The notes below the pieces were generated by a model. That model worked only from the letters and a program-made list of their open reading frames with translations, searched no databases and was not told the DNA's origin. Shown in pieces: positions 44,955 through 56,466 of a stretch of DNA of 64,000 bases (its first letter is position 1; every line of letters begins with the position of its first letter). The stretch covers positions 26,542 through 90,541 of the forward strand of contig JAKSVU010000007.1 in the NCBI GenBank assembly GCA_024413465.1, written 5' to 3'. A program made the position numbers and the translations under genes. Source of the stretch: Alphaproteobacteria bacterium. Lineage in GTDB: Bacteria > Pseudomonadota > Alphaproteobacteria > CAAGCB01 > CAG-977.

Positions 44955-45617
44955 CTATTTTAAAATAATCTTTTTAAGTTTTTCACTAATGACGTCAATT
45001 TCCCCAACACCATCAATAGTCGTCAACAATCCTTGATATTCATAATAAGGCAAAACTGGCGTTGTGATAGAATTATATGTTTTTAATCGAGAAACAACGG
45101 TTACCCAATTATCATCTTGACGACGAATCATATGGGTACCACCACAAGAATCACATACACCAAAAGTTTTTGTCGGCTTAAACGTATCATGGTACATCGC
45201 TCCACAATCTGCACATGAAAAACGACCAATAATACGTTGAATAATCAAATCTTCTGGAACTTGGATTTCAATAACGTGATCTAAGCGAAGCCCCTTCTCA
45301 AACAGAAGTGTATCTAAGGCTTTTGCCTGAGGAAGAGTTCTCGGGAAGCCATCTAAAATGAAACCTTCCTTACAATCATCTTGATCAAGTCTTTCTGAAA
45401 TAATAGAAATAATCATTTCATCTGGAACAAAACAACCTTTATCAATCAAGGCCTTTGCCTGCAATCCTACTTCAGTCCCAGCACGACCTGCGGCACGCAA
45501 CATTTCTCCAGTTGATAAATGAGGAATATTCAACGAGTCACGAAGTATTTGAGCTTGTGTCCCTTTTCCTCCCCCAGGAGGTGCCATCAAAACGATATGC
45601 TTGCCGTTGCTAATCAC
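44955..45617 (-). CDS. adk: Adenylate kinase (GTG start, zinc-finger lid)
   Basis: Balances ATP, ADP and AMP. 220 residues; the GTG at 45617 lies 2 bp after the secY stop. The P-loop is MAPPGGGKGTQAQ, with GFILDGFPRTLPQAKAL as the family signature. The LID has two CxxC pairs (SCADCGAM and VCDSCGGT), so it probably binds Zn2+, as in Gram-positive and some alphaproteobacterial enzymes. It is cotranscribed with secY. Confidence 0.95.
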   Translation of the reverse strand: MISNGKHIVLMAPPGGGKGTQAQILRDSLNIPHLSTGEMLRAAGRAGTEVGLQAKALIDKGCFVPDEMIISIISERLDQDDCKEGFILDGFPRTLPQAKALDTLLFEKGLRLDHVIEIQVPEDLIIQRIIGRFSCADCGAMYHDTFKPTKTFGVCDSCGGTHMIRRQDDNWVTVVSRLKTYNSITTPVLPYYEYQGLLTTIDGVGEIDVISEKLKKIILK

Positions 45618-45619
45618 TT

Positions 45620-46969
45620 TTATAGACGCCCTTTTAATTTAGCTTTTTTCATCAATCCTTCATATTGGTAAGCCAATAAATGGGATTGAATCTGTGTAGC
45701 AAATTCCATAACCACTGAAACAACAATCAAAAGTGTCGTTCCACCTAAAACAAATGGAACAGAAAACTTAGCAATCATAATTTCTGGGAAACAGCAAATA
45801 ACTGCAAGATATGCTGATCCTAACACTGTCAAACGTGTCAAAACGTAATCTAAATAATCTGCTGTGCTTTTCCCTGGACGAATACCAGCAATAAAACCAC
45901 CATAACGTTTTAAATTGTCAGCTGTTTCTTCTGGATTAAATACCACTGCTGTGTAGAAGAATGTAAAGAAAACAATTAAACCTGCATATAAAGCAAGATA
46001 AACAGGTGTTCCATGTGATAAATAAGTTGACAATGTCACAACCCAATCAGCCCCCTGACCTTCACGAGCAGAGAAATTGACAATCGTCATTGGCAATAAC
46101 AACAATGAACTTGCGAAAATTGGTGGAATAACACCAGTTGGATTAATTTTTAAAGGCAAATGAGAAGATTCACCATTAGCCATACGACCAGCAACCTGAC
46201 GCTTTGGATATTGAACTAAAATTTTACGTTGTGCACGTTCGATAAACACAACGAAGTAAACTAATGCGCAGGCCATAAACAAAACAAACAATAAAGCGCC
46301 AGTAGATAAAGTTCCAGAACGAGCTAATTCAAAAGTTTGAGCTAACCCCATTGGAATACCAGCAACGATACCTGCGGTAATAATCAAAGAAGACCCATTA
46401 CCAACACCACGAGCAGTAATTTGATCTCCTAACCATACGATAAACATTGTTCCGCCTAATAATGAAACAACTGTTGTAAAGCGGAACCATTGTCCCGGAT
46501 ACAAAACGGCTGAAGAACCGTTTGAACCGACCATAGCTTCCAAGCCCATGGCCAAACCGTAACCTTGAATAATCGTAATCAAAACTGTTAAATAACGGGT
46601 ATATTGGTTCATTTTTTGGTGGCCAGACTCACCTTCTTTTTTCAAAGACATCAAAGAAGGAACTACACTAGCTGCCAATTGAACAATAATGGATGCAGAA
46701 ATGTATGGCATAATATTTAAAGCAAATAATGTCATACGAGATAAAGCACCACCCGTAAACATATTGAACATTCCCAAAATACCGCCAGCTTGACGAGCAA
46801 ATAATTCCTGCAAAGCAACAGAATTGATTCCTGGCAATGGAATAAATGTTCCTAAACGATATACAATCATAGCCCCCAAAGTAAACAGTAAACGTTTTTG
46901 TAAATCAGTTGCCTTGGAAAATGTTTCCCAACCCATAGTATTGTTTTTTTGATTTTGTAAAGAAGCCAT
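45620..46969 (-). CDS. secY: Protein translocase subunit SecY
   Basis: Channel of the Sec translocon. 449 residues with 10 membrane helices; typical elements are GTFIPLPGINSVALQELF, GGALSRMTLFALNIMPYISA, VGNGSSLIITAGIVAGIP, MANGESSHLPLKINPTGVIP and FNPEETADNLKRYGGFIAGI. It lies between rplO and adk in the standard order. Confidence 0.98.
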   Translation of the reverse strand: MASLQNQKNNTMGWETFSKATDLQKRLLFTLGAMIVYRLGTFIPLPGINSVALQELFARQAGGILGMFNMFTGGALSRMTLFALNIMPYISASIIVQLAASVVPSLMSLKKEGESGHQKMNQYTRYLTVLITIIQGYGLAMGLEAMVGSNGSSAVLYPGQWFRFTTVVSLLGGTMFIVWLGDQITARGVGNGSSLIITAGIVAGIPMGLAQTFELARSGTLSTGALLFVLFMACALVYFVVFIERAQRKILVQYPKRQVAGRMANGESSHLPLKINPTGVIPPIFASSLLLLPMTIVNFSAREGQGADWVVTLSTYLSHGTPVYLALYAGLIVFFTFFYTAVVFNPEETADNLKRYGGFIAGIRPGKSTADYLDYVLTRLTVLGSAYLAVICCFPEIMIAKFSVPFVLGGTTLLIVVSVVMEFATQIQSHLLAYQYEGLMKKAKLKGRL

Positions 46970-46996
46970 AATTATAAATTCCTAAAAATAAACATG

Positions 46997-47023
46997 GCAA
47001 AAGAGGGGAAATCCCTCTTTTGC
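46997..47023 (-). other. Stem-loop between rplO and secY
   Basis: A perfect 11-bp stem (GCAAAAGAGGG / CCCTCTTTTGC) with loop GAAAT. On the coding strand only a weak T-rich stretch follows, so it may be a partial terminator that lowers secY relative to ribosomal proteins, or an RNA-processing site. Confidence 0.55.
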
Positions 47024-47046
47024 TAAAAAATTACAATGTCGAAGTT

Positions 47047-47502
47047 TTAACCAACAACAACTTGACCACCAGCTTTTTCAACAGCTGCTTTAGCAGCAGC
47101 AGTAGCACCAGCAACCTTAATTGTCAATTTAGCTTTCAATTCGCCATTAGCCAACAAACGGATACCGTCATAAGAGTGTTTCAAAACACCAGCTTTAACT
47201 AAAACGTCAGCATCGATTTCTTTGGAAGCATCCAACATACCCTTTTCGATCGCAGCTTGCAAACGGCCCAATGAAATTTCTGCAAATTTAGATGCAAAAA
47301 TATTATTGAAACCACGTTTTGGCAAACGACGATACAAAGGCATTTGGCCGCCTTCAAAACCGTTAATTGCTACGCCTGTACGAGCTGTTTGACCTTTTCC
47401 ACCACGACCACCGGTTTTACCTTTGCCAGAACCAACTCCACGGCAAATACGCATACGGGATGTACGGGCACCGTCATTATCACGAATTTCATTTAATTTC
47501 AT
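47047..47502 (-). CDS. rplO: Ribosomal protein L15
   Basis: 151 residues from the ATG at 47502 ([20 protein letters not shown]), which is the family start; the open frame runs 23 codons further into rpmD. The [23 protein letters not shown] region and [18 protein letters not shown] are diagnostic. Confidence 0.97.
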   Translation of the reverse strand: MKLNEIRDNDGARTSRMRICRGVGSGKGKTGGRGGKGQTARTGVAINGFEGGQMPLYRRLPKRGFNNIFASKFAEISLGRLQAAIEKGMLDASKEIDADVLVKAGVLKHSYDGIRLLANGELKAKLTIKVAGATAAAKAAVEKAGGQVVVG

Positions 47503-47560
47503 TTTCTTTAACTCGCTTTTATGAAGGGTAGGAACACCACAACGGGTGTCCCAACCTTGA

Positions 47561-47746
47561 TTAGTCTTCAACCACAGTTACTAAGTGAGCAACCTTGGCA
47601 ATCATTCCACGAACTGCAGGAGTATCCTTCAATTCTTTTGTGGAATTAATCTTCTTTAAACCTAAACCACGAACTGTATCACGTTGCACTTTGGTGGAAC
47701 CAATTAATGATCCAGTTTGTTTAATTTTGATAGTCTTTTCAGCCAT
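47561..47746 (-). CDS. rpmD: Ribosomal protein L30
   Basis: 61 residues: [40 protein letters not shown], and the MIAKVAHLV end. It follows rpsE by 4 bp. Confidence 0.96.
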   Translation of the reverse strand: MAEKTIKIKQTGSLIGSTKVQRDTVRGLGLKKINSTKELKDTPAVRGMIAKVAHLVTVVED

Positions 47747-47750
47747 GTCA

Positions 47751-48341
47751 TTATTCCTTTACTGCTTTAACGCCATCACGACCAGCTGTAATATCGCTGA
47801 CCTTCTTACCGCGTTTTGCTGCAATAGCCTTAGGAGCATTGATAGCTTTCAAAGCTTCAAATGTGGCTTTGATCATGTTATGTGGATTCTGTGTTCCAGT
47901 GGATTTAGCAACAACGTCTTGAATCCCGAGAGCTTCAAACACTGCGCGCAATGGACCACCAGCGATGATTCCGGTACCAGCTGGAGCTGTACGCAAAATC
48001 ACAGAACCTGCACCAAATCTGCCATGAACATCATGATGCAATGTACGATTTTCCTTTAAAGGAACACGAATCATATCGCGTCTTGCCTTTTCGGTTGCTT
48101 TACGGATAGCTTCAGGAACTTCACGAGCTTTACCAGAAGCAAAGCCTACACGTCCTGCTTTATCACCAACGACAACCAAAGCAGCAAAAGCCATACGACG
48201 ACCGCCTTTTACGGTTTTTGCAACACGATTTACATGGACTAATTTATCAATAATTTCATCGGCATGATCTTGAACGCGTTGTTCAATTTCATGTTCTTTT
48301 TCGTCTTTATTACGACGATCTGTATTAGGTGTACGTGCCAT
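47751..48341 (-). CDS. rpsE: Ribosomal protein S5
   Basis: 196 residues, small-subunit fidelity protein. [60 protein letters not shown] and [19 protein letters not shown] are conserved. A charged N-terminal extension of about 25 residues precedes the double-stranded RNA-binding fold. It starts 11 bp after rplR. Confidence 0.97.
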   Translation of the reverse strand: MARTPNTDRRNKDEKEHEIEQRVQDHADEIIDKLVHVNRVAKTVKGGRRMAFAALVVVGDKAGRVGFASGKAREVPEAIRKATEKARRDMIRVPLKENRTLHHDVHGRFGAGSVILRTAPAGTGIIAGGPLRAVFEALGIQDVVAKSTGTQNPHNMIKATFEALKAINAPKAIAAKRGKKVSDITAGRDGVKAVKE

Positions 48342-48352
48342 TTTTCTTTCCT

Positions 48353-48715
48353 CTAGAATGACAAACCTGCTTCACGAGCGGCTTCAGCTAAAGCTTTCAC
48401 ACGGCCGTGATAAACATAAGCACCGCGGTCAAAGCAAACTTCTTTGACACCTGCTTTCAAAGCACGTTCAGCAACGGCTTTACCTACAGCTGTAGCAGCT
48501 TCGATATTAGCCCCTGTTTTCAATGTAGCTTTGATTTCCTTTTCTGTTGTAGAAGCAGCAGCTAAGGTTTTGCCCTGTTTGTCGTCAATTACTTGTGCAT
48601 AAATATGCTGAGCAGAACGGAAAACAGATAAACGGACACGACCAGCCGATTTGCGACGCAAAGATGCGCGTGTGCGAATACGGCGGGATTCAAAACTTAA
48701 TTTTGTCTTATTCAT
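48353..48715 (-). CDS. rplR: Ribosomal protein L18
   Basis: 120 residues, binds 5S r[32 protein letters not shown] and [20 protein letters not shown] followed by REAGL are the family motifs. It starts 11 bp after rplF. Confidence 0.97.
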   Translation of the reverse strand: MNKTKLSFESRRIRTRASLRRKSAGRVRLSVFRSAQHIYAQVIDDKQGKTLAAASTTEKEIKATLKTGANIEAATAVGKAVAERALKAGVKEVCFDRGAYVYHGRVKALAEAAREAGLSF

Positions 48716-48726
48716 CTTGTTACCCT

Positions 48727-49263
48727 TTACTTCTTCTTACCTTCTTTACGAATGATGTATTCACCTTCGTACTTGATCCCTTTACCTTTATATGGTTCTG
48801 GTGGACGTTTTGCGCGAACAACTGCAGCAAATTGACCAACAACCTGTTTATCAACACCCGTAATTTCTACGTTTGTTGGGGTTGCACAAGCAACTTTCAA
48901 TCCGGCAGGAATTTCAAAATCAACATCATGACTGAAGCCCAAGCTCAATTTCAAAATTTTACCTTGAACAGCAGCCTTGTAACCAACACCATTAATTTCC
49001 AATTTCTTGGAGAAGCCTTCGGTTACACCTTTTACCAAGTTATTGATACGAGCTCTAGCTGTTCCCCAAGTAGCACGATTGATACCTGTTTCAGAAGCAA
49101 CTGGAATAACCCATAACTTGTTATCTTCAAGCTTCAAATTTACGTCATCTGAAGCTGTATATTCTAATTCACCCAATTTTCCTTTAACTTTAACATTCAA
49201 GCCATTTAAATTGACTGTGACGCCAGCAGGAATATTGACAGGGTATTTACCAACACGAGACAT
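48727..49263 (-). CDS. rplF: Ribosomal protein L6
   Basis: 178 residues from the ATG at 49263 ([15 protein letters not shown]), preceded by AAGGGGA; the frame continues upstream into rpsH without a start that fits the family. [20 protein letters not shown] and [17 protein letters not shown] are diagnostic. Confidence 0.97.
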   Translation of the reverse strand: MSRVGKYPVNIPAGVTVNLNGLNVKVKGKLGELEYTASDDVNLKLEDNKLWVIPVASETGINRATWGTARARINNLVKGVTEGFSKKLEINGVGYKAAVQGKILKLSLGFSHDVDFEIPAGLKVACATPTNVEITGVDKQVVGQFAAVVRAKRPPEPYKGKGIKYEGEYIIRKEGKKK

Positions 49264-49280
49264 GTTATTATTCCCCTTTC

Positions 49281-49679
49281 TTAGAATACAGTACACAAAA
49301 CTTCGCCACCAACATTGGCAACGCGAGCTTCGTGATCAGACATAACACCTTGCGGTGTTGACAAAACTGAAATACCCAAACCGTTATAGATTTTCTTCAA
49401 ATCTTTAACGCTTGAATATACACGACGACCTGGTGTTGAAACACGATTGATTTCACTAATAACAGGACGACCTTCATAGTATTTCAATTCAACTTTAATT
49501 TCTTCAATGCCCGTGCGAAGATTTACACGTTCAAAATTACGAATAAAACCTTCACGTTTCAAAACTGCTAATACGTTTTCACGCAATTTTGAAGCAGGCA
49601 CTTTTATGTCGCTCTTACGAGCCTGTTGACCATTACGAATGCGGGTCAACATATCTCCCAACGGATCGGAAAATGACAT
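49281..49679 (-). CDS. rpsH: Ribosomal protein S8
   Basis: 132 residues: [38 protein letters not shown] and [20 protein letters not shown] are family motifs. Starts 25 bp after rpsN. Confidence 0.97.
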   Translation of the reverse strand: MSFSDPLGDMLTRIRNGQQARKSDIKVPASKLRENVLAVLKREGFIRNFERVNLRTGIEEIKVELKYYEGRPVISEINRVSTPGRRVYSSVKDLKKIYNGLGISVLSTPQGVMSDHEARVANVGGEVLCTVF

Positions 49680-49704
49680 GGCAGTATCTCCTTAATATAA
49701 AAAA

Positions 49705-50010
49705 TTACCAACTAGACTTGACCATGCCGGGGATTTGACCAGCTGTGGCTAAATCCCGCAACACAACACGAGACAGATTGAACTTACGATAGTTACCGCG
49801 AGGACGACCTGTCAATTCACAACGAGAATGAACGCGTGTTGCGCTTGAATTGCGAGGCAATTCAGCTAATTTCAACACAGCATTAAACCGTTCTTCTTCT
49901 GATAAAGAGCGATCATTAACTTTTGCTTTTAAAGCTTCACGACGTGCACGATATTGTTTTACTAAACGTTCACGTTTTTTATTGCGTTCAACAGCACTTG
50001 TTTTTGCCAT
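49705..50010 (-). CDS. rpsN: Ribosomal protein S14 (zinc-free type)
   Basis: 101 residues. [20 protein letters not shown] is diagnostic. The CxxC pairs of the short zinc form are absent, so this is the long zinc-independent form usual in Proteobacteria. Confidence 0.97.
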   Translation of the reverse strand: MAKTSAVERNKKRERLVKQYRARREALKAKVNDRSLSEEERFNAVLKLAELPRNSSATRVHSRCELTGRPRGNYRKFNLSRVVLRDLATAGQIPGMVKSSW

Positions 50011-50029
50011 AATTTATATCCTTTCGCTC

Positions 50030-50575
50030 TTATTTTGCAAACGGCATATCAAAACCAGACAATAAAGCCTTAGCTTCTTTATCTGTTTTTGCCGATGTAC
50101 AGAATACTATATCCATTCCACGAATTTTATCAACAGAATCATAATCAATTTCCAAGAAAATTATCTGTTCTTTTAAACCCATGGCATAGTTACCTTGTCC
50201 GTCAAAGCTCTTATTTGAAATTCCACGGAAGTCGCGAACACGTGGCAAAGCCATTGTTACTAAGCGATCCAAGAATTCATACATTCTTTCACGGCGCAAT
50301 GTTACTTTACAACCGATTGGCATACCTTCACGCAATTTAAAGGCAGCAATAGATTTTTTAGCATATGTAATAACTGGTTTTTGACCAGCAATAGCTGTTA
50401 AATCTTTGACAGCATTGTCAACGGCTTTACGATCAACTACAGCGTCACGACCGACACCCATATTGATCACGATTTTTTCCAAACGAGGAATTTCGAGTTG
50501 GTTTTTGTATCCAAATTCTTTTTCCAATTTAGGACGAACTACTTTTTTATAGTGTTCATAAAGTCTTGCAGTCAT
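50030..50575 (-). CDS. rplE: Ribosomal protein L5
   Basis: 181 residues, contacts 5S rRNA and the P-site t[43 protein letters not shown] and [20 protein letters not shown] are conserved. Confidence 0.97.
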   Translation of the reverse strand: MTARLYEHYKKVVRPKLEKEFGYKNQLEIPRLEKIVINMGVGRDAVVDRKAVDNAVKDLTAIAGQKPVITYAKKSIAAFKLREGMPIGCKVTLRRERMYEFLDRLVTMALPRVRDFRGISNKSFDGQGNYAMGLKEQIIFLEIDYDSVDKIRGMDIVFCTSAKTDKEAKALLSGFDMPFAK

Positions 50576-50586
50576 AACATTTCCCC

Positions 50587-50907
50587 TTATTTAGCAGATT
50601 TAGATGAGATAACTTTGCCGGACTTTTTAGCGACACGCACTTTCTGTCCGTCAACGACTTTGAAACCAACGCGAGTGGCCTTACCTGTTTCTGGATCGAT
50701 TAATGCAACATTTGAAACGTCAATTGCTGCTTCTTTAGAAACAATGCCGCCAGCACTCGTCTGTGTAGGACGAGTGTGACGTTTGACCATATTAACTCCT
50801 TGAACAACGACCTTATTTGTTTTTGGCATAGCGCGCAAAACTTCGCCTTGTTTGCCTTTATCTTTACCGGTCGTTACGATGACTGTATCACCTTTTTTAA
50901 TTTTCAT
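50587..50907 (-). CDS. rplX: Ribosomal protein L24
   Basis: 106 residues, assembly initiator of the large subunit. The KOW start ([20 protein letters not shown]) is followed by [20 protein letters not shown] and [20 protein letters not shown]. Confidence 0.97.
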   Translation of the reverse strand: MKIKKGDTVIVTTGKDKGKQGEVLRAMPKTNKVVVQGVNMVKRHTRPTQTSAGGIVSKEAAIDVSNVALIDPETGKATRVGFKVVDGQKVRVAKKSGKVISSKSAK

Positions 50908-50923
50908 TTTGACCCTCTAAAAA

Positions 50924-51292
50924 TTAAAGTACTTCTGGTGCCAAAGAAATAATTTTCATATATTTCTTTGCACGCAATTCTCTTGTCACCGGGCCAAATA
51001 TACGTGTACCGATTGGTTCACCGTCTTTACTAATCAAGACAGCAGCATTGGAATCGAAGCGGATAGCTTGTCCATCTGCACGGCGAATTTCTTTTTTGGT
51101 ACGTACGATAACAGCGCGGGCGACATCACCCTTTTTGACACGGCCGCGAGGTATCGCTTCTTTAACAGAAACAACAATAACGTCTCCGACCTTTGCCGTT
51201 TTACGTTTGGATCCACCTAATACTTTGATACACTGAACTTTACGTGCACCAGAATTATCGGCGACATCCAGGTTGCTTTGCATTTGAATCAT
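50924..51292 (-). CDS. rplN: Ribosomal protein L14
   Basis: 122 residues: [56 protein letters not shown] and [13 protein letters not shown]. Normal length and start. Confidence 0.98.
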   Translation of the reverse strand: MIQMQSNLDVADNSGARKVQCIKVLGGSKRKTAKVGDVIVVSVKEAIPRGRVKKGDVARAVIVRTKKEIRRADGQAIRFDSNAAVLISKDGEPIGTRIFGPVTRELRAKKYMKIISLAPEVL

Positions 51293-51318
51293 TTCATAAA
51301 TCCTTCATACAATCCGAG

Positions 51319-51555
51319 TTATTCGGCTTCAACCAGAACTTCCCAAGTTTTAGACTTGGAAAATGGACGACATTCGCGAATGCGAACAACATCGCCTACT
51401 TTGAACTGATTGTTTTCATCATGAGCAGCATATTTTTTAGACCGTCTGATGAACTTTTTATAAATAGGATGCATAACACGACGTTCGACCTTAACAACAA
51501 CTGTTTTGTCCATCTTGTCGGATACAACTACACCCTGTAAAATACGTTTGGGCAT
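51319..51555 (-). CDS. rpsQ: Ribosomal protein S17
   Basis: 78 residues from the ATG at 51555 ([20 protein letters not shown]). The open frame runs 19 codons further into rpmC, but that part is not S17. [19 protein letters not shown] and [18 protein letters not shown] are diagnostic. Confidence 0.96.
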   Translation of the reverse strand: MPKRILQGVVVSDKMDKTVVVKVERRVMHPIYKKFIRRSKKYAAHDENNQFKVGDVVRIRECRPFSKSKTWEVLVEAE

Positions 51556-51559
51556 CTTA

Positions 51560-51763
51560 TTACTCCTTAGACCCCTTATTGCGTTCAGCCAAGATTGTTT
51601 TGATCTGAGCAACTTCGCGTTTCACTTGACCTATACGAGCTGTATTTGCCAATTGACCGCTTGTTTGTTGAAAGCGCAAATTCATTGCTTCTTTTTTCAA
51701 AGAAACGACTTGTTCATTCAACTGATCATCAGTCTTAGCGCGCAAATCTTTAATTTTAGCCAT
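51560..51763 (-). CDS. rpmC: Ribosomal protein L29
   Basis: 67 residues, two-helix protein at the exit tunnel: [55 protein letters not shown]. It abuts rplP. Confidence 0.96.
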   Translation of the reverse strand: MAKIKDLRAKTDDQLNEQVVSLKKEAMNLRFQQTSGQLANTARIGQVKREVAQIKTILAERNKGSKE

Positions 51764-52186
51764 TTAAGCCTCCTCAACTACGTCGCGGGAAACAAATTTT
51801 GCTTTGATTGGCAATTTAGCAGAAGCTAATTCAAATGCCTCACGAGCAATTTTTTCCGAAACGCCGTCTATTTCAAACATAATACGCCCAGGTTTAATAC
51901 GGCAAATCCAAAATTCTGGATTCCCTTTACCCTTACCCTGACGAACTTCAGGGGGCTTCTTTGAAACAGGTACATCTGGGAACATACGTAACCAGAAACG
52001 TCCTTGACGTTTCATGCAACGTACGATCGCACGACGTGCTGCTTCGATTTGACGAGCCGTTACACGTTCTGGCTCGAGGGCTTTCAGACCGAATGATCCG
52101 AAAGCCAATGTTGTTCCGCCTTTAGCAACGCCATGAATACGGCCTTTAAACTGTTTGCGGAATTTTGTTCTCTTAGGACTTAACAT
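51764..52186 (-). CDS. rplP: Ribosomal protein L16
   Basis: 140 residues: [60 protein letters not shown]. Normal length. Confidence 0.98.
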   Translation of the reverse strand: MLSPKRTKFRKQFKGRIHGVAKGGTTLAFGSFGLKALEPERVTARQIEAARRAIVRCMKRQGRFWLRMFPDVPVSKKPPEVRQGKGKGNPEFWICRIKPGRIMFEIDGVSEKIAREAFELASAKLPIKAKFVSRDVVEEA

Positions 52187-52201
52187 CTTCTACGCCCTCT
52201 C

Positions 52202-52987
52202 TTAACGTTGTCCGTCGGACATACGTTTATCTTGAGCCATTGGATCATGAGCAAGGATTTCACCTTTGAAAATCCATACTTTGATACCGCAAGCACCGTA
52301 TGTCGTATGTGCAGTAGATACACCATAATCTACATCAGCACGTAATGTATGTAAAGGAACACGTCCTTCACGATACCATTCTGTACGAGCGATTTCAGCA
52401 CCACCCAAACGACCTGCGCAATTGACGCGAATACCTTCAGCGCCTTGGCGTAAAGCTGTTTGAACAGAACGTTTCATAGCACGACGGAATGAAACACGAC
52501 GTTCTAATTGTTGTGCAATACTATCTGCAACTAATTGTGCATCAGCTTCAGGTTTGCGAACTTCAACAACATTCAAAGAAACTTCATTCTTTGTCAATTT
52601 TTGCAATTCGACTTTTAATTTTTCAATTATTTCACCTTTTGAACCGATTAATGCGCCTGGACGTGCTGTATAAACCGTTACACGAGCTTTCTTAGCTGGG
52701 CGTTCTACAACGACACGGCTAATGCCTGCTTGAGATAAAGCTTCGCGAACTTTAATAGCATCGCGTCTGTGTTCTTCTTTACCGGAAAGTTTAGAACCAC
52801 TTGCTTTTCTATCGAGATCTTGTTTTGTCTTAATGTCATCACCTGACAAACGGACATCTTTCAAGAAACTACGAATTTGAAAATCTTCTTGTAACTTTTC
52901 GGCATAATCACCGTCAGCGAACCAACGGGAATCCCAAGTACGGTTGACACCCAAACGTAAACCAATAGGATTAACTTTCTGACCCAT
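52202..52987 (-). CDS. rpsC: Ribosomal protein S3
   Basis: 261 residues from the ATG at 52987 ([20 protein letters not shown]). The KH domain contains [20 protein letters not shown]; the C-terminal half has [20 protein letters not shown] and [21 protein letters not shown] Lys/Asp-rich insertion of about 30 residues (residues 43-75) lies early in the protein. The start overlaps the rplV end closely (1 bp apart). Confidence 0.96.
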   Translation of the reverse strand: MGQKVNPIGLRLGVNRTWDSRWFADGDYAEKLQEDFQIRSFLKDVRLSGDDIKTKQDLDRKASGSKLSGKEEHRRDAIKVREALSQAGISRVVVERPAKKARVTVYTARPGALIGSKGEIIEKLKVELQKLTKNEVSLNVVEVRKPEADAQLVADSIAQQLERRVSFRRAMKRSVQTALRQGAEGIRVNCAGRLGGAEIARTEWYREGRVPLHTLRADVDYGVSTAHTTYGACGIKVWIFKGEILAHDPMAQDKRMSDGQR

Positions 52988-52988
52988 T

Positions 52989-53348
52989 TTAACGTTTCTC
53001 CTCGTTTTCACGTACAACAACTGTCAAATTTGAAAACATCTTTTCGATACGACCAGCACGACCGCGAGCGCGAGCCTGCCAACGTTTCATAACTATTCCT
53101 TTGCCAACAAAAGCTTCGGCAACGACTAATTTATCAACATCCATACCATGATTGTTTTCAGCATTTGCGATAGCTGATTCCAATACTTTTTTTACTTCGC
53201 CTGCAATTCTGCGTGGGGAAAAGCTTAATTGTGTTAAAGCTTTTCCGACTTCCATTCCACGAATCGAAGCAGCCACCAAATTCAATTTGCGTGTGCTGGT
53301 TCTGATAGCGTGGCCACAGGCCATAGCTGTTTTAATATTTTTTTCCAT
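52989..53348 (-). CDS. rplV: Ribosomal protein L22
   Basis: 119 residues: [40 protein letters not shown] and [17 protein letters not shown]. The globular and tunnel-loop parts are both present. Confidence 0.97.
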   Translation of the reverse strand: MEKNIKTAMACGHAIRTSTRKLNLVAASIRGMEVGKALTQLSFSPRRIAGEVKKVLESAIANAENNHGMDVDKLVVAEAFVGKGIVMKRWQARARGRAGRIEKMFSNLTVVVRENEEKR

Positions 53349-53353
53349 TTCTT

Positions 53354-53632
53354 CTAGCCCTTCTTGGCTTTGTTATCTGCAGCGTGACCGTAAAATGTGC
53401 GGGTTGGTGAAAATTCACCTAACTTGTGCCCGATCATATTTTCGGTTACTAACACTGGAATAAACTTTTTACCGTTATAAACGCCAAAAGTCAAGCCCAC
53501 AAATTGTGGAAGAATGGTTGAACGACGTGACCATGTTTTAATCACTTCGTTACGCCCCGATGTACGGACCTTTTCAGCTTTTGAAAGAAGGTAACCGTCA
53601 ACAAAGGGACCTTTCCAAACGGAACGAGACAT
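53354..53632 (-). CDS. rpsS: Ribosomal protein S19
   Basis: 92 residues: [59 protein letters not shown]. Canonical. Confidence 0.98.
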   Translation of the reverse strand: MSRSVWKGPFVDGYLLSKAEKVRTSGRNEVIKTWSRRSTILPQFVGLTFGVYNGKKFIPVLVTENMIGHKLGEFSPTRTFYGHAADNKAKKG

Positions 53633-53650
53633 AATCTACTACCCTCCTAA

Positions 53651-54490
53651 CTAAGCATTTTTCTTCGAAGCATGACGACTACGCATAATGAAGACGTTGG
53701 TCTTCTTGTTTGTACGAGTCTTCTTGCCTTTTGTGCATTTACCCCATGGGGTAACTGGATGACGACCACCAGAACTGCGGCCTTCACCACCACCTAATGG
53801 GTGATCAACAGGGTTCATAGCGACACCGCGGACGCTTGGACGGACACCCATCCAACGACTACGACCAGCTTTACCACTGTTTTCATTTTGTTTATCAGCA
53901 TTGGATACAGCACCAACTGTAGCAAGACATTCACCACGAACTAAACGTAATTCGCCAGAATTCAAGCGCAATTGAGCATAACCTGCATCTTTACCGATTA
54001 ATTGTGCATAGCACCCTGCTGAACGAGCCACTTGGCCACCACGACCTGGGTTCAATTCAATGTTGTAAACAACTGTACCAACTGGCATATTTTTCAAAGG
54101 CATTGCATTTCCTGGTTTAATATCAACTTTTTCACCAGAAATGACAACGTCACCAGCTTGTAAACGTTGTGGTGCTAAAATGTAAGATAATTCGCCGTCT
54201 TCGTATTTAATCAAAGCGATAAATGCTGTACGGTTTGGATCATATTCTAAACGTTCTACTGTTGCAGGAACATCAAATTTATTACGTTTGAAATCGATGT
54301 AACGATATGTGCGTTTATGTCCACCACCCATACGACGACTTGTCATGTGGCCTTCATTGTTACGACCACCTGTTTTCGTCAAACCTTCGGTCAAAGATTT
54401 AACAGGACCACCTTTATAAAGATCACTACGTTCGACCAGAACGAGGTGTCTGCGGCTAGGTGTAGCACCTTTAAATGTTTTAATAGCCAT
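53651..54490 (-). CDS. rplB: Ribosomal protein L2
   Basis: 279 residues, peptidyl-transferase neighbourhood: [40 protein letters not shown], and the C-terminal [20 protein letters not shown] with the conserved His. It overlaps rplW by 1 bp. Confidence 0.98.
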   Translation of the reverse strand: MAIKTFKGATPSRRHLVLVERSDLYKGGPVKSLTEGLTKTGGRNNEGHMTSRRMGGGHKRTYRYIDFKRNKFDVPATVERLEYDPNRTAFIALIKYEDGELSYILAPQRLQAGDVVISGEKVDIKPGNAMPLKNMPVGTVVYNIELNPGRGGQVARSAGCYAQLIGKDAGYAQLRLNSGELRLVRGECLATVGAVSNADKQNENSGKAGRSRWMGVRPSVRGVAMNPVDHPLGGGEGRSSGGRHPVTPWGKCTKGKKTRTNKKTNVFIMRSRHASKKNA

Positions 54491-54804
54491 TATTTAACTC
54501 CCGTCGTAAAGTCGATATTGTTACCTTCAGCCAATTTAACAATAGCTTTTTTGAAATCGCTACGTTTACCAACTGTACCGCGGAAACGTTTTGTTTTTCC
54601 TTCAGTACGAATGGTGTTGACTGATACAACTTTGACACTAAATAAAGCTTCAACAGCTGCTTTAATGTCTTTTTTCGTTGCTGTTAATGGAACACGGAAA
54701 ACAACTTGTCCGTTTGCAGAGGATGCTAATGCTTTTTCAGTAGAAACTGGATTCAACAAAACATCATACATTTTTTCCGTTACTTTTACTTCCTGCTTAC
54801 TCAT
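54490..54804 (-). CDS. rplW: Ribosomal protein L23
   Basis: 104 residues: [40 protein letters not shown] and [20 protein letters not shown]. Overlaps rplD by 4 bp. Confidence 0.97.
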   Translation of the reverse strand: MSKQEVKVTEKMYDVLLNPVSTEKALASSANGQVVFRVPLTATKKDIKAAVEALFSVKVVSVNTIRTEGKTKRFRGTVGKRSDFKKAIVKLAEGNNIDFTTGVK

Positions 54805-55421
54805 TTCAGACGTGCCTCCAATGTTTCGGCAGCTTCTTTAGTCAAAACTAAAGAGTCGCGGCGCAAAATATCATAAACGTTAGCACCTTGTTGTGGCAAT
54901 ACGTCAACATTGAAAATGTTACGAGCAGCTAAACTAAAGTTTTTATCTAATTCAGCACCACCAACGAATAATGTGGAATCTAATCCCATCTTATTCATTT
55001 TATCTAACAAGTCTTTCGTTTTGATTTGAGATAATTTCAATTCATCAACAACGACCAATTTGCCGTTTTGTGCTTTTTCAGATAAAGCACAACGCATTCC
55101 CATACGACGGATTCTTTTTGGTAAATCTTGAGCATGTGAACGTACGACTGGACCAAAGCTAATACCACCACCACGGAATTGTGTAGCACGCAAAGAACCT
55201 TGACGAGCATTACCTGTTCCTTTTTGTTTGTATGGTTTCTTGGTTGTTCCACTCACTTCAGCAATTGTCTTTGTTTTATGAGTACCGGCACGACGATTCG
55301 CTAATTGCCAGTTGACAACGCGATCTAAAATGTCTGTGCGAACTTCAGCAGCAAATACACTGTCAGATAATTCGATTGTTCCGACATTCTGATTGTCTAA
55401 ATTGACGATATTACATTTCAT
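54801..55421 (-). CDS. rplD: Ribosomal protein L4
   Basis: 206 residues: [60 protein letters not shown]. In E. coli L4 also represses the S10 operon; that role cannot be judged here. Confidence 0.97.
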   Translation of the reverse strand: MKCNIVNLDNQNVGTIELSDSVFAAEVRTDILDRVVNWQLANRRAGTHKTKTIAEVSGTTKKPYKQKGTGNARQGSLRATQFRGGGISFGPVVRSHAQDLPKRIRRMGMRCALSEKAQNGKLVVVDELKLSQIKTKDLLDKMNKMGLDSTLFVGGAELDKNFSLAARNIFNVDVLPQQGANVYDILRRDSLVLTKEAAETLEARLK

Positions 55422-55426
55422 CGCCG

Positions 55427-56131
55427 TTATTCCTTCACTTCTTCAGAAGCAGCTGCTTTAGCTTTTAAACCTGCTGGAACTGGAGCGTCCTTTGGTAAAG
55501 CTTTCTTAACTGCATCTTTAATCAACACATAGGCACCTTCAAAGCCTGGGACAGCACCACGAACCATGACTAAACCACGTTCGACGTCTGTAGCAACGAC
55601 TTTCAAGTTTTGAACGGTTACGCGTTCAGCACCTAAATGACCAGCCATTTTTTTGCCTTTGAAAACACGACCTGGATCTTGACGGTTACCCGTTGAACCC
55701 AATGAACGGTGAGAAATAGACACACCGTGTGTTGCTTCCAAACCAGCAAAGTTATGGCGCTTCATAGCACCTGCAAATCCTTTACCCAAGGAGGTGCCAA
55801 CAACATCAACGAATTGACCAGCAACAAAATGGTTAGCTGCCAATTCATCGCCGGGGTTAAGAACACAGTCCTCACTAACCCGGAATTCAACTAATTTGCG
55901 TTTCAATTCGATTTTTGCTTTTTCAAAATGACCGCGAACGGCTTTTGACAAGCGATTCGATTTGGCTTCGCCAAAGCCAAGTTGCAACGCAGTATAGCCG
56001 TCTTTATCCTGTGTACGGACAGAAACGACTTTGCATCCCTCTACCTTTAAAACGGTGACAGGAACGTGATTCCCGTCATCCGTAAATAGGCGAGTCATGC
56101 CAATTTTTTCAGCGATAAGACCACTACGCAT
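55427..56131 (-). CDS. rplC: Ribosomal protein L3
   Basis: 234 residues: [60 protein letters not shown]. An Ala/Lys-rich tail of about 20 residues is longer than in enterics. Confidence 0.97.
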   Translation of the reverse strand: MRSGLIAEKIGMTRLFTDDGNHVPVTVLKVEGCKVVSVRTQDKDGYTALQLGFGEAKSNRLSKAVRGHFEKAKIELKRKLVEFRVSEDCVLNPGDELAANHFVAGQFVDVVGTSLGKGFAGAMKRHNFAGLEATHGVSISHRSLGSTGNRQDPGRVFKGKKMAGHLGAERVTVQNLKVVATDVERGLVMVRGAVPGFEGAYVLIKDAVKKALPKDAPVPAGLKAKAAASEEVKE

Positions 56132-56146
56132 GGCTCTTTTTCCCTT

Positions 56147-56455
56147 TTAAAGTTTAATTTCGACGTCAACACCAGCAGCCAAATCAAGCTTCATCAAAGC
56201 ATCGACTGTCTGAGATGTTGGATCGATGATGTCCAATACTCTTTTATGAGTACGAATTTCAAATTGTTCACGAGACTTTTTATCAACGTGAGGTGAACGG
56301 TTTACTGTAAACTTTTCTACGCGAGTTGGCAAGGGAATTGGTCCACAAACTTGTGCACCAGTTCTTTTTGCCGTGTTTACAATTTCTTTAGTCGACTGAT
56401 CTAACAACCGATGGTCGAAAGCTTTCAGACGAATTCTAATATTTTGACCTTCCAT
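56147..56455 (-). CDS. rpsJ: Ribosomal protein S10
   Basis: 102 residues from the ATG at 56455 ([20 protein letters not shown]), preceded by [25 protein letters not shown] is diagnostic. It starts 11 bp after tuf, so the str and S10 operons are one transcript, as is common in alphaproteobacteria. Confidence 0.98.
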   Translation of the reverse strand: MEGQNIRIRLKAFDHRLLDQSTKEIVNTAKRTGAQVCGPIPLPTRVEKFTVNRSPHVDKKSREQFEIRTHKRVLDIIDPTSQTVDALMKLDLAAGVDVEIKL

Positions 56456-56466
56456 GATCAATAATC

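Noticed and set aside
47502..47571. Longer N-terminus for L15
   Set aside because: The extra 23 codons overlap rpmD and do not fit the L15 family; the ATG at 47502 gives the canonical start.
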